Assembly (NCBI GenBank): GCA_963575745.1
Contig: CAUYUJ010003559.1
Coordinates: 5,001-69,000, forward strand
From: Prorocentrum cordatum
Lineage: Eukaryota > Sar > Dinophyceae > Prorocentrales > Prorocentraceae
Direction: 5' to 3'
DNA length: 64,000 bases
The notes beneath the pieces are model-generated. The model was not told where the DNA came from and did not search any database. It saw only the letters and a program-made list of their open reading frames with translations. The position numbers were made by a program, and so were the translations under genes. This document shows positions 46,101-54,600 of this stretch, one piece after another. Numbering within the stretch: the first letter of the stretch is position 1; each line of letters begins with the position of its first letter.

Positions 46101-46605
46101 CCTTTCGGGGACGCCCCGGAGGGCACGGGTTATACCCGCTAAGTGCCAATCGGCACCTCGACTTTACGGCAAGTCGGCAGCCCACGACTTTACGGGAAGT
46201 CGGCGCCCCACGACTGATACGGACAGTCGGCACCCCACGACTTTCACGGTAAGTCGGCAACCGTTTCGCCATGGCTTCCACCGGCGTTCGCGCCCTCGGT
46301 CCGGGGCAAGTTCCCGACAGAAGCAGTGAGCAGCCACTGATGGCTTGAGAGCGCGCCGTCGAGAAGTAAACTGTTCCCCACTCCTCGTCCGTCTCCTCCG
46401 CATTATGTCCACCAAATGGCGTTCCTGTTACCCCCCTCGCCGTCCTCGCTTCCACTCGCCATTCCTCCCCTCCCCACCGCGCTTCGACGTCTACCTCATG
46501 CTCCTGTTCATCTTCCGCATTCTCATCCCCCTTCAACACTGCTAAAAATGAAAGGGCGTACGGATGGCGAGCGAGACTGAAAAAAAGAGGCAGCTCGGAG
46601 ATCAC
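34165..46605 (-). CDS. Helitron-like Rep/PIF1 helicase with USP domain
   Basis: One 4146-codon frame. Landmarks (residues): USP/C19 domain about 985-1300, with the Cys box ENYCWINAAIQ (Cys998), GGHYTASC (His1248), RDDG (Asp1267/1268) and closing VYMLVYER; a C2H2 finger about 1558-1583; a Cys-rich CPECEVPLCEEC module; a Helitron-like N region with FVPWFFGVAFPF; HUH motif LHLHVQVFV (His2511, His2513); two-tyrosine motif GYAADYQCK (Tyr2793, Tyr2797); PIF1 helicase Walker A GGPGTGKS (Lys3334), Walker B LIVDEVSM about 3420, GDFYQLEPP, AHSAQGRT, YVAITRVRRR about 3838; and many CxxC pairs from about 3880 to the end. HUH/Y2 plus PIF1 is the rolling-circle transposase of Helitrons; USP cleaves ubiquitin conjugates. 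The start is uncertain: residues before about Met757 (44335-44337) are Cys/Gly/Arg-biased and may be a shadow frame. Confidence 0.85.
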   Translation of the reverse strand: MISELPLFFSLARHPYALSFLAVLKGDENAEDEQEHEVDVEARWGGEEWRVEARTARGVTGTPFGGHNAEETDEEWGTVYFSTARSQAISGCSLLLSGTCPGPRARTPVEAMAKRLPTYRESRGVPTVRISRGAPTSRKVVGCRLAVKSRCRLALSGYNPCPPGRPRKGLSGRIWLSVGAGGRCCGDGFTGSLRRRGGPSGGGGRGVCGAAAVSRRLKGVAVCLCRGGIAGCLSGVGCSARVGFSWRGVVGCRYRGGGAAGSRRRAGGDCGRNRGGRTGAACAYHRCGGGGVRGRLGGNAASRRRGARSNSAAVCRTIGRGFFVGFPTGAAGRRRGCGDDVAVSCCCDGGGDPRRGCPSGSLSGCCCGGGCQCPGDGFSFRTPCRCHWQVLWSAKVSLHQWLLNRTPCFDGRRGRGSAYRSRVSRCGAAAGRCFGGGGAVCCRRCAIVCGSRNCDFRGGEASGQSRASPNCNRRVSVGCRHCGATVCRARAARYGLAIVFHCGGGAGRNRCRDGAVGRSYERRCAGRRGGVRSRFGFGRTCGIVVAHGRFGDAGVCSRQGGAVVRIWHGGDACGRVEQVWIAAIGRCRGCVVRCYHSIGVGHACLWVSVRCDVAAAHRQTGGGVPGRRCGSAASHSRCGGVDVPAGYKFLVSGPARAGVRRYRRFSKTAYERQRELNVAMVNSRVDAGAVDLPAGYKFPAPRTHAHGCGVAVELLEDARGSRTGEGTCASRGVCCCCILVTAVSMGDDCAQHARGGMDLEVRWERLVTHELRNIGWKVCAAYPVEWTMVAPFLTLEDGRTFLNVQCCQFSQFSGKVWPHFYSNTLGCACETVRGDDLCRCFSVGAARCLCRGTTVGCDRRTHVLGMYCRGGPSGVSFDIRGGFHGVVENPVLAVLRLCDMLGSCTARNALELWQRGVHCRTVQSCVALTTEVLRQASAEAGVCLRATWSAAAHAWPLFPPNTATLPQQSGGGAGRGSGRVVLAAASPLRRLANPENYCWINAAIQGILAPEVVRAVVRSIPRAPRETWDWWRFSRRGPGQLQVRLGEPDFDVLLGGTLREVEGDVRAPPILAEAIADMFYEGEQEDAHEFLMELLDPDRAERSAGPFAFVNAEVIECLGERCGGRKTVGDARPQTCLQVPVLTEAGILITTAQRAINEAYGESDIAASYQWECPRACGHGSARKVTSMSAAPEVLWLQLKRWTWDAAAQREVLAGHNVRAREEVSAGGERYVLRSCVFHHGATARGGHYTASCASAIDGEQKWLLRDDGAVSVARHPAETEEWQVAEGAKVYMLVYERATVGGAEACGECENTSPSDGRAIGANRRAGMVRETQRAEGGEQGRREAETGDSLNATAKRARVSDNARPDAREGSAQESGGWNEKARNGAGDSALLGDVSEAAPPLTGNVRGPLEAEARKRWRAGASMGGSGTPRKGLVAAWSGGGCSDGAGCEADCAARATGSGVCGDGVLVGRKGQAQAQADSGGEEVPVADAMQQAFYNVGVDGMSKDPRRAREILVAAAAASVRRHPTVPADPDDSAQPWSQALAGDMAVELPVVHCAFVGCTWQSASAEDLCGHVREVHGAVVLPIAELIHPADEDEDLRITAAYNAIVAHAVRGGAPLSAYSLHRRSLAAYAKATQQRSIASPICFLCACTFPWVEGRRGNQIAWKHPFKAAVGDPARVIRFGDWTMTEVQARFSVDAYLRDYCHEPGNSALDLEEAWYREDFTDWFVKVSTPCGEVLILCCPEDQRCHRGCQEKGTACPECEVPLCEECKVEVETPYRWRASATPAVPRRSLANDLMAFYAPDRMYVEGMTVMEMICCSPCITSMICFSLEVKYQSDQGSGTGRENLFDSAAGFHDGRLAARGNATSFLLPWQGILRELRQLEKEGRQGGDSAVPIVGEKLGSVVQILLKINDATSKDNLPRFIHQANVRREVVKRHIKMMKHRGHRAFANVNVEAMERKADQLPQDGVPPEIVRLLPHDTTLDKLMVQKNATPCDGARDSVGAAARDMDLWTPNAVMMEKSSVDEVDANRLRQGALEHVSGRSRGGHGSPDPGANGVVQPGALDVAAKSFALRLASTWTGRCDRPECPCGGERDERALARTCRTGDRAANADMTTLQFRLWEMLETDATRIRYVVYPGRAMMDQFVPWFFGVAFPFCFKYRVGMPDMPEWQENARHRRGPAAPRVELALWARIMTRRVESQFRREWRFGFTLSSVLFQSSVNMARTVRLADYRKDGETECRYSQGELEKAAVSIVDALYGTYKDPSTGKSTNVRGDFSKLKFVQSLDPIARRLAAGASAVARKIEGTNEVRTLMRYDTHAARIAHGVPLFFTMSPDERHNLVMVRLSRSRRKDPVNRRAARELHGPTHGGLWEPSLAHAPERSGDDATGPWREQADQNGPGTEGAQDDDDVNMAVPLAMLADAVPASDERRAVLARDPLAGVDGFRVIVGLVFEYILGMRYCPKCPDCDCADLLGSNATAVGGCLGRVDGVCGSIEAQKSAGSLHLHVQVFVQCLHQHTPLHELVRLPPDVLKRLVEEYKAYKRNASRQEYADVEGWRERKQEVEKAWPTYRETTDLVAAPEYLHGGRAGGMGETEGGSAEATSGLTPCVSDCVARENGKEEGEDGRSWLQEYLGAWVQKGQEFRQNHVHQWSKRLQRVVPLAHCQRKDDMTQCKSFFPRTAWLIDRAVVLCQGFLKERDMPRAGRRNMTGCLHGPMNEENLNGTLPAMLSGAVGLNFNSDLQIPYRFPVTEATHDSCVCEERCWQTDSPIDMVLAAQRAQNAAAGYAADYQCKRCAPSFNEVREIKKGRHALAEQTKDRTAAYRANRHMKRFLSDMHGRGVVRSAQESANLRAYRDPRDVTGAESIKTAKTAMIPGAEAVRMAEQICADGGGVAVATSGALEADKREGSKKVRIVSKSPVYLYGMRPVDAPGAPDLAHLSLYEFLRYWRIELAAFPRTGAEIAAAASDDYQAQLTYSGIQKVRDADQERANPDADGARPGAQLTAGVDYVIKEEWGSYSWVPFPDVPELETLRHTWVLVRNERPRNPSFHGAPQPKHGTGEEDRNGLLLMVYFRAFTLRDDVDCGVPHLRDFRGAQGSWAEASLEWLKKGMPCEETKRYVQNYMGVVDLRPVTEEDLVKHEDELYSDEELDPRIVDAATRRKTHVGGTSMEREDRRTNVDAECEKEKSREAMARGDAVWGASTSRKSGKRKKREGDGVLRWDDAEVQRAQAAAAASRAAEGSGAGETEGGPEVVAAKKASASSVRKWRRGLADSGLNAGQRSVVEKVADRVVAQEFAGSASGAKTGKSLSDMQPLVWMLHGGPGTGKSFVIDKIRKELFEEEMGWTHGIDFQVAALQATNASALDGNTIHSAFGLGVNKTKEPNAGGDASSESKKKTKKELAAQRMSQWKWLIVDEVSMVSANFLAELESQLRSCMSAASGAKVDGDGVPRPFGGVNALFCGDFYQLEPPSGTAINALPTSYLKNARKYAPGATEDHGQYIFWGAGGEGAVQGMTELTECKRVEDQDDWFLGVQDEFRRGDLSERTHNFLHGRPTDVPGSWVNGAPLCGNPRCLDGKEAIAKNNDLECEACKGERQKRKLVATSPEDARFREDKFHDAVAIYANQDIRCHVGKQRAVRWAKERGEQLLWVAARDRPCHGGEQRRPYTVEDKIRWLGYHEKECASLPGWLPLAKGMPVALGDHLDRSKKQLLRGRTATIHGWVLHEDEVVGDEEKEVLMHLPRVIVLDFHTKEWHLPGWEPGLYPIFPSKGRQWFLDGYRKHPVLSVKRTQFMITPALAVTAHSAQGRTMAAVIADLERGRGVSWMSSYVAITRVRRRENLLIFRPFDRRPYNAGEMAGTKKLLQVLRGESVNWDEWEAELMPRDQCERCRRRLLVEAFSKYEFQRKERPAFCKECTEEMKNADEKWCTTCRGWATRAEGDDATRHGGDRSGDAAAGGGEPRRVRTMPCAKCSHVKAKQKSRSGNAKWDESVGKVRCTNGKCLSLFDKQAEMSDAQKKHNTAGERLCRKCAEERQRTTLESNNRKRRAEAEAKPLTCAACGGAFSDTKHLRQSQKEHHRWSNQKKVACGSCAALGFTARSCQAYQCSGACKRRLPKSAFPDPHNVPRDAKKGTLKCKTCK
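44577..45947 (-). other. Overlapping hydrophobic reading frame, split by one TGA
   Basis: In the +1 frame relative to the Helitron-like ORF, two adjacent stretches in the same frame (45396-45947, 183 codons; 44577-45368, 263 codons) are separated by one TGA at 45396-45398 and 27 nt. They are dominated by Val/Ala/Leu runs, with perhaps eight or more membrane-length segments separated by short Arg or polar loops. In the long ORF's own frame the same DNA gives an odd Cys/Gly/Arg-rich text. The opposite strand is also open (Thr/Ala/Asn-rich, 276 codons), so repeated GTGGTG-type composition may explain all three. Confidence 0.35.
46096..46262. repeat. Cluster of short hairpins, copy 1
   Basis: Consecutive palindromes: ATAACCC...GGGTTAT with inner CCCCTTTCGGGG; GTGCC-AATC-GGCAC; CGACTT-TACGGC-AAGTCG; CGACTT-TACGGG-AAGTCG; CGACTG-ATACGGA-CAGTCG; CGACTT-TCACGGT-AAGTCG. 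The last four form a ~30-bp direct repeat. In the third of them both arms differ in a base-pair-preserving way. Confidence 0.85.
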
Positions 46606-48547
46606 GGTGGACCATCCAGGGGACCTACACCTGTGGGAACACCGGGAGTATCAGGAAGCCTTGGGCTGATGACAAGACGTCTGGACCAGAAGCACGCGAC
46701 TGAACATAGACCTACAGAACGCGTCGAAACGGATCCATGATGACGGATAGAGAAACCACGTGATCTTACCATGGGCTATGCTATACTACGCACGCTATCG
46801 TACCCGACTGGCACACTTGCGATCGAGACTCTTTGAAGCCCTGCGATCGAGACTCTTTGAGCCCAAGAAGATCTCCGGTAACTGCTTTACAATATTTCTA
46901 CTTCGCGCGCGCGGGGCGGCCCCTGGGGGTCCCCTGAGGAAAAATACCCCAGGCGATCCCTGGCAGACTCGGATAAGAGATGGTTTACCTCCTGGGAGCC
47001 GCCCTCGAGCCCTCCAGAAAGCCCCAAGAAGGACCAAGACGCCCCCAAGAGGCCCCCACGATGGTACACGAGGGGTCCGAGATGCCACAAGATCGCTCCA
47101 AGACGTCCAAGATGGCCCCCAGACGCCCGGAGAGGCCTCCCAGAGCACTCCCAAGAGGGCCCCAAAAGGCAAAATTCATTGCTTTCCCTTAGGTTTTGGT
47201 CAGATTTTGGTGTTTCTACCTTTTCGGCTTCCCGACGCCCCAAGACGGCCCAAGAGGCCCTCAAGACCGCCTCAAGAGGGCCCAAGAGGCCCCCAAAAAG
47301 GCTCCAAGACGGCCCAAGGCGGCTCTAAGACGGCCCAAGAGGCCTCCAAGACGGCCCAAGAGAGCCCCAAGAACGCCCCAAGAGGGGCCCCAGGGGGGGG
47401 GAACACGGAACAACATTTCGAGCCCTCGGCCCTAAGAACCCCCCAGGAGGTACCAAGAGGCCCCTCAGAGGCCCCAAGACGACGAGGCGGAAGGGGGAAG
47501 CAGCGGGTGGACAAAACACCGAGATGACGGAAGCAAAGAGAGAGGTACAAGGGGGGAGAAGGCGAGAGGAGGAGGAGGAGGGGGAGGAGGGCGAGAAGCA
47601 GCAGGGCGAGGAGCTGGAAAGGGACTCAAGGAAATCCCCGAATGTCCCCGGAAGTCCCCCGCGGCCCTCCGAGACATTTGCTTTGCCATAGACTCTTCGT
47701 GGCTTCCGACACCTCGCCTGCGGGTTCCAAGGCCCATTTCGGGCCCCAGGGGCCTTCACAAGCCAACCCAAGGCGCGATATCGATACTGAAGATAAGGTC
47801 GGAGGCCTCCGGGGGCCATCGGACCCGCGATCGAGGATCGAGGACCGATCCTCCTCCTACTCCTGACGTTCAATCTTCGGGAGCCCTCAGCACGCCAAGT
47901 CCCCCCAAGACACGACTCCGACCTGTTCCCCTACTCCGTGAGTCTCGGGTCCGACAGGTCTGGTCAAGTGGTCACTGTGCCCAGAGTCACTGGCATGGCC
48001 GAGCTGCCTGCAGGCGCTCCAGGCTTGAGGATGGGAGCGTGAAAGGTAGTAAGGGCTCATGTAAGAGGGGAGGGGGCTCCAGCGCAGGGATATTCCGAGC
48101 CCGCGCGCGGGCCTGAAGTATTTAAAGTCCGCGCGCAGGCGCCGGTAAGATTAACCGATTTGAGCGGCGATGTCTAAGGATCGATGCCTAATGTTACAGA
48201 TTGCGGGCGTTTCTCGCACAGGCGCCGTGTTGGCCGCGTGCGGCCCCGGTAAGATTAACCGATTAGAGCGGAAGCTGGAACAAATAACGGTAACGGCTGT
48301 ACACGGAAGCGCCCGGGCGAGGAAGACAAGCGACGTGCTTCAAAGTTCCTCCTGCTGGCGCCCGCAACGGGGCCCCCCCGTCGGGTAAAAAACAACACGC
48401 GCTGCCCATGAGAGTTTTCTGAGCAACGCGTTCGTCGCCGCCTCTTCTGCAGCGCCCACACATAGGGCGCGGAGCCAGAGGAAAGTGTTCGCTACGCAGC
48501 CCGCCCAAACCCTGCCCCCATACTCCCCTCCCCTATCGCACCAACTC
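46606..48547. other. 5' flank of the Helitron-like gene, up to the gap
   Basis: Contains a two-copy repeat GCGATCGAGACTCTTTGA (46818-46863), a CCAAGAGGCC-rich block (about 46980-47500), a GGAGGA patch, and two copies of CCGGTAAGATTAACCGATT (48142-48160 and 48246-48264). TATTTAAAG lies at about 48119. No convincing gene. Nearly identical to 59986-61936. Confidence 0.6.
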
Positions 48548-48647
48548 NNNNNNNNNNNNNNNNNNNNNNNNNNNNNNNNNNNNNNNNNNNNNNNNNNNNN
48601 NNNNNNNNNNNNNNNNNNNNNNNNNNNNNNNNNNNNNNNNNNNNNNN
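48548..48647. other. Assembly gap, 100 N
   Basis: Exactly 100 N, the conventional size for a gap of unknown length. Frames drawn across it are artificial. Confidence 0.99.
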
Positions 48648-51600
48648 ATTGCCGCCCTTTCGATGGGAAGATCGGATACAGCCCCGGCTCCCACCCTGGC
48701 AGGTGCCACTCTTTCGTATGGAAGTCCAACACAATCACTCTCGGCAGATGCATCAATACCTCCTTTTCTTCATCTCCAACGACCTCATCCTCGTGCAACA
48801 CCCATCCATGGATCGTCGCTGTGCGCCCCCGCAGTAGCTGCTTCTTTGACCGATCCAAGTGATCGCCCAAAGCCACGGGCATCCCCTTGGCCAACGGCAG
48901 CCAGCCAGGCAAGCTTGCGCACTCCTTCTCGTGGTACCCCAGCCAACGTATCTTATCCTCCACCGTGTACGGCCGCCTCTGTTCCCCCCCGTGGCAAGGG
49001 CGGTCCCTGGCTGCGACCCACAGCAGCTGTTCTCCTCGCTCCTTCGCCCATCGCACAGCTCTCTGCTTCCCGACGTGGCAGCGAATGTCCTGATTAGCAT
49101 AAATAGCGACAGCGTCATGGAATTTATCCTCCCGAAACCGCGCGTCTTCGGGCGACGTCGCGACGAGCTTCCTCTTCTGCCTTTCACCTTTGCAAGCCTC
49201 ACATTCTAGATCGTTGTTCTTCGCAATTGCTTCTTTCCCATCGAGACAACGCGGGTTCCCGCACAATGGTGCGCCGTTCACCCACGATCCCGGCACGTCC
49301 GTCGGTCTGCCATGCAAAAAGTTGTGCGTTCGTTCAGACAAGTCGCCTCGGCGAAACTCGTCCTGCACTCCAAGGAACCAGTCGTCCTGGTCCTCGACGC
49401 GCTTGCACTCCGTCAACTCAGTCATCCCTTGCACTGCGCCTTCGCCACCGGCGCCCCAAAAGATATACTGTCCGTGGTCCTCCGTGGCGCCCGGCGCGTA
49501 TTTTCTCGCGTTCTTCAAGTACGACGTCGGAAGCGCATTAATGGCTGTCCCAGACGGCGGCTCCAACTGATAGAAGTCCCCGCAGAACAACGCATTCACG
49601 CCTCCGAAAGGCCTGGGCACGCCGTCTCCATCTACCTTCGCGCCACTGGCTGCTGACATGCACGAACGCAACTGCGATTCGAGCTCTGCCAGGAAGTTCG
49701 CGCTGACCATGCTGACCTCGTCCACTATCAGCCACTTCCACTGCGACATGCGCTGCGCGGCCAACTCCTTCTTCGTCTTCTTCTTCGACTCCGAGCTCGC
49801 ATCGCCCCCCGCATTCGGCTCCTTCGTCTTGTTCACACCGAGCCCAAATGCACTGTGAATTGTGTTCCCGTCCAGAGCTGACGCGTTTGTAGCCTGCAAC
49901 GCTGCCACCTGGAAATCTATGCCGTGAGTCCACCCCATTTCTTCTTCGAACAGTTCCTTCCGTATCTTGTCTATTACGAAACTCTTCCCGGTCCCTGGGC
50001 CACCATGCAACATCCACACGAGGGGCTGCATATCAGAAAGACTCTTGCCTGTTTTCGCGCCGCTCGCGGAACCCGCGAATTCTTGCGCCACCACCCGATC
50101 TGCCACCTTCTCAACGACGCTACGCTGCCCCGCGTTCAACCCGCTATCCGCCAGCCCTCGTCTCCACTTCCGCACGCTAGAGGCCGATGCTTTTTTAGCC
50201 GCCACCACTTCTGGGCCACCTTCCGTCTCACCCGCGCCGCTTCCTTCTGCGGCTCTTGACGCCGCGGCCGCCGCTTGCGCCCTCTGAACTTCCGCGTCAT
50301 CCCACCTCAACACGCCGTCCCCTTCGCGCTTCTTGCGCTTTCCGCTCTTCCGACTGGTGCTCGCGCCCCACACGGCGTCGCCTCTGGCCATGGCCTCCCG
50401 GCTTTTCTCCTTTTCGCACTCTGCATCGACATTCGTCCGCCTGTCCTCTCTCTCCATGGACGTACCTCCCACGTGCGTCTTCCGTCTCGTCGCCGCGTCG
50501 ACAATCCTCGGATCCAGCTCTTCGTCGCTGTATAGCTCGTCCTCGTGCTTCACGAGATCTTCCTCCGTGACTGGTCGCAAGTCCACCACGCCCATGTAGT
50601 TCTGCACGTACCTCTTCGTTTCTTCACATGGCATGCCTTTCTTTAACCACTCTAACGAGGCCTCCGCCCACGACCCTTGCGCTCCGCGGAAATCGCGCAG
50701 GTGCGGTACTCCACAATCGACATCGTCGCGAAGTGTAAACGCCCTGAAATATACCATCAACAAGAGCCCGTTTCTGTCCTCCTCCCCCGTTCCGTGTTTC
50801 GGCTGCGGCGCTCCATGAAAACTTGGGTTCCTCGGGCGCTCGTTCCGCACCAACACCCACGTGTGTCTCAAAGTTTCCAGCTCTGGAACATCCGGAAACG
50901 GCACCCACGAATAACTGCCCCATTCTTCCTTAATCACATAATCCACTCCGGCTGTCAACTGGGCTCCCGGCCGCGCCCCGTCTGCGTCGGGATTCGCTCT
51001 CTCCTGGTCAGCATCGCGAACCTTCTGGATTCCGGAATACGTCAGTTGCGCTTGGTAATCGTCGCTGGCCGCAGCTGCTATCTCTGCTCCGGTACGGGGA
51101 AATGCAGCCAACTCGATGCGCCAATACCGCAAGAACTCATACAACGATAGGTGTGCCAAGTCGGGCGCACCAGGAGCGTCCACCGGCCGCATGCCATACA
51201 AGTACACTGGACTCTTAGACACGATTCGTACCTTTTTCGACCCTTCGCGTTTGTCCGCTTCCAGAGCCCCCGACGTCGCGACGGCAACACCGCCCCCGTC
51301 TGCACAGATCTGCTCCGCCATGCGCACGGCTTCTGCTCCCGGGATCATGGCTGTTTTCGCAGTCTTGATACTCTCGGCACCGGTCACGTCTCTGGGGTCT
51401 CTGTACGCTCGCAGATTCGCACTCTCCTGCGCTGACCGCACGACGCCTCTACCGTGCATGTCACTGAGAAATCTCTTCATGTGCCTGTTCGCCCTGTACG
51501 CCGCGGTCCTGTCCTTCGTCTGCTCCGCCAGCGCGTGGCGCCCCTTTTTGATTTCCCTCACCTCGTTGAACGACGGGGCACAACGCTTGCACTGATAGTC

Positions 51601-54600
51601 CGCCGCATACCCCGCTGCTGCATTCTGCGCTCGTTGCGCTGCCAGGACCATGTCTATCGGGCTATCCGTCTGCCAGCACCGCTCTTCGCACACACAGCTA
51701 TCGTGCGTCGCTTCCGTCACTGGGAACCTGTACGGGATCTGCAAATCGCTGTTGAAATTCAATCCTACAGCGCCGCTCAGCATCGCTGGCAGCGTTCCGT
51801 TCAGGTTTTCTTCGTTCATGGGTCCGTGCAAGCACCCTGTCATATTCCTCCTCCCTGCTCGCGGCATGTCGCGTTCTTTCAGAAAGCCTTGGCACAACAC
51901 TACGGCGCGATCAATCAGCCACGCCGTCCGCGGAAAGAAGCTTTTGCACTGCGTCATATCATCTTTCCTCTGACAATGCGCCAGCGGTACAACGCGCTGC
52001 AAACGCTTGCTCCATTGGTGCACGTGGTTCTGACGAAACTCCTGACCCTTTTGCACCCACGCGCCCAGGTACTCCTGCAACCACGATCGCCCATCCTCAC
52101 CTTCCTCCTTCCCATTTTCTCTTGCAACACAATCAGAAACGCACGGGGTCAGGCCGCTCGTGGCTTCCGCGCTGCCTCCTTCCGTCTCTCCCATCCCGCC
52201 AGCCCGTCCGCCGTGCAGGTACTCCGGCGCTGCGACCAGATCCGTCGTCTCGCGGTACGTGGGCCACGCCTTTTCGACCTCCTGTTTCCTTTCCCTCCAT
52301 CCTTCTACGTCTGCGTACTCCTGACGACTCGCGTTTCTCTTGTGCGCCTTGTACTCCTCCACCAGCCTCTTCAGCACGTCAGGCGGCAGCCGGACCAGTT
52401 CGTGCAACGGCGTGTGCTGGTGCAAGCATTGCACGAAGACCTGCACGTGCAGATGAAGACTGCCAGCCGACTTCTGAGCTTCAATGCTGCCGTACACCCC
52501 GTCCACTCGGCCCAAGCACCCGCCCACCGCCGTAGCGTTGCTGCCGAGCAAATCCGCGCAATCACAATCTGGGCATTTCGGGCAATACCGCATCCCCAGT
52601 ATGTACTCAAATACAAGGCCCACAATGACGCGAAATCCATCAACGCCCGCCAGCGGGTCCCGGGCGAGCACTGCCCTTCTCTCGTCCGACGCGGGCACGG
52701 CATCCGCCAACATCGCGAGAGGCACTGCCATGTTCACGTCGTCGTCATCCTGTGCCCCCTCGGTGCCCGGTCCATTCTGGTCCGCCTGCTCGCGCCAAGG
52801 CCCCGTTGCGTCATCTCCTGATCTTTCTGGCGCGTGCGCCAACGACGGTTCCCACAACCCGCCGTGCGTGGGGCCGTGCAGTTCCCGCGCAGCACGACGA
52901 TTCACTGGGTCCTTTCTTCGCGACCGCGACAACCGCACCATGACCAGGTTGTGCCGCTCGTCCGGAGACATGGTGAAAAATAACGGCACCCCATGGGCGA
53001 TTCGAGCCGCATGCGTGTCGTATCTCATGAGCGTCCGCACCTCGTTCGTCCCTTCAATCTTCCGAGCGACCGCACTGGCCCCTGCAGCCAATCGTCTCGC
53101 TATCGGGTCGAGCGACTGCACAAACTTGAGCTTAGAGAAATCTCCACGCACGTTCGTGGACTTCCCAGTGGACGGATCCTTGTATGTACCATACAAAGCA
53201 TCGACGATGCTCACAGCTGCCTTCTCCAGTTCTCCCTGCGAATATCGGCATTCCGTCTCTCCGTCCTTCCTGTAGTCCGCCAAGCGAACTGACCGGGCCA
53301 TATTCACGGAACTTTGAAACAAAACCGACGACAGCGTGAAGCCGAACCACCACTCACGCCGGAATTGAGACTCCACCCGGCGCGTCATGATGCGCGCCCA
53401 CAGAGCCAGTTCCACGCGGGGCGCCGCTGGCCCACGTCGGTGTCGCGCATTCTCTTGCCATTCCGGCATGTCCGGCATCCCCACTCCGTACTTGAAACAA
53501 AACGGGAATGCCACACCGAAGAACCATGGAACAAACTGATTCATCATTGCGCGCCCCGGATAAACCACGTAACGAGTGCGGGTCGCGTCCGTTTCCAGCA
53601 TCTCCCAGAGCCGAAACTGCAGTGTCGTCATATCAACGTTGGCCGCACGGTCTCCCATTCTGCACGTCCTCGCCAGAGCGCGCTCGTCTCTCTCCCCGCC
53701 GCACGGACACTCGGGTCTGTCGCACCTGCCTGTCCACGTACTTGCCAGACGCAGTGCGAAGCTCTTCGCTGCCACGTCCAATGCACCTGACTCAACAACT
53801 CCGTTTGCGCCTGCATCTGGAGATCCGCGCCCTCCGCGCGACCTGCCCGACACGTGTTCAAACGCACCCTGCCTCAACCTGTTCGCATCCACTTCGTCCA
53901 CCGACGACTTCTCCATCATGACGGCATTCGGCGCACGCAAGTCCATGTCGCGCGCAGCCGCTCCCACCGAATCTCGCGCCCCATCACAGGGCGTCGCATT
54001 TTTCTGCACCATAAGTTTGTCCAACGTTGTGTCGTGCGGCAGCAGCCGGACAATCTCCGGCGGCACGCCGTCCCGCGGCAACTGATCCGCCTTTCTCTCC
54101 ATCGCCTCCAAGTTGACGTTTGCGAAAGCTCGGTGCCCGCGGTGCTTCATCATCTTGATGTGGCGCTTCACAACTTCGCGCCGCACATTCGCCTGATGAA
54201 TGAAACGCGGCAAGTTGTCCTTACTGGTGGCGTCGTTGATTTTCAGGAGGATCTGCACCACAGACCCCAACTTCTCACCCGCGATCGGCACCGCCGAGTC
54301 GCCGCCCTGGCGTCCTTCCTTCTCGAGCTGACGGAGCTCTCGTAATATCCCCTGCCACGGCAACAAGAAGCTCGTAGCATTCCCGCGCGCCGCCAGACGC
54401 CCGTCGTGGAACCCTGCGGCGCTGTCAAACAGGTTCTCCCTGCCCGTGCCGCTTCCCTGGTCGCTCTGATACTTCACCTCCAAAGAAAAGCAAATCGTCG
54501 ACGTGATGCAAGGGCTGCAGCAAATCATCTCCATCACCGTCATGCCTTCGACGTACATGCGATCTGGCGGATAGAACGCCATCCAGTCGTTCGCAAGACT

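Larger units (their letters stand above)
35268..48547. repeat. 13.3-kb duplicated block, left copy
   Basis: Matches 48648-61936 base for base over most of its length (offset 13380, rising by 9 after small indels near 47570 and 47756). It runs from inside the Helitron-like gene to the last base before the N gap. Confidence 0.95.

Noticed and set aside
48340-48647. Extension of the second Helitron-like frame across the N gap
   Set aside because: The residues after the gap come from the 5' flank, not the gene; the continuity is an artefact of reading through N.
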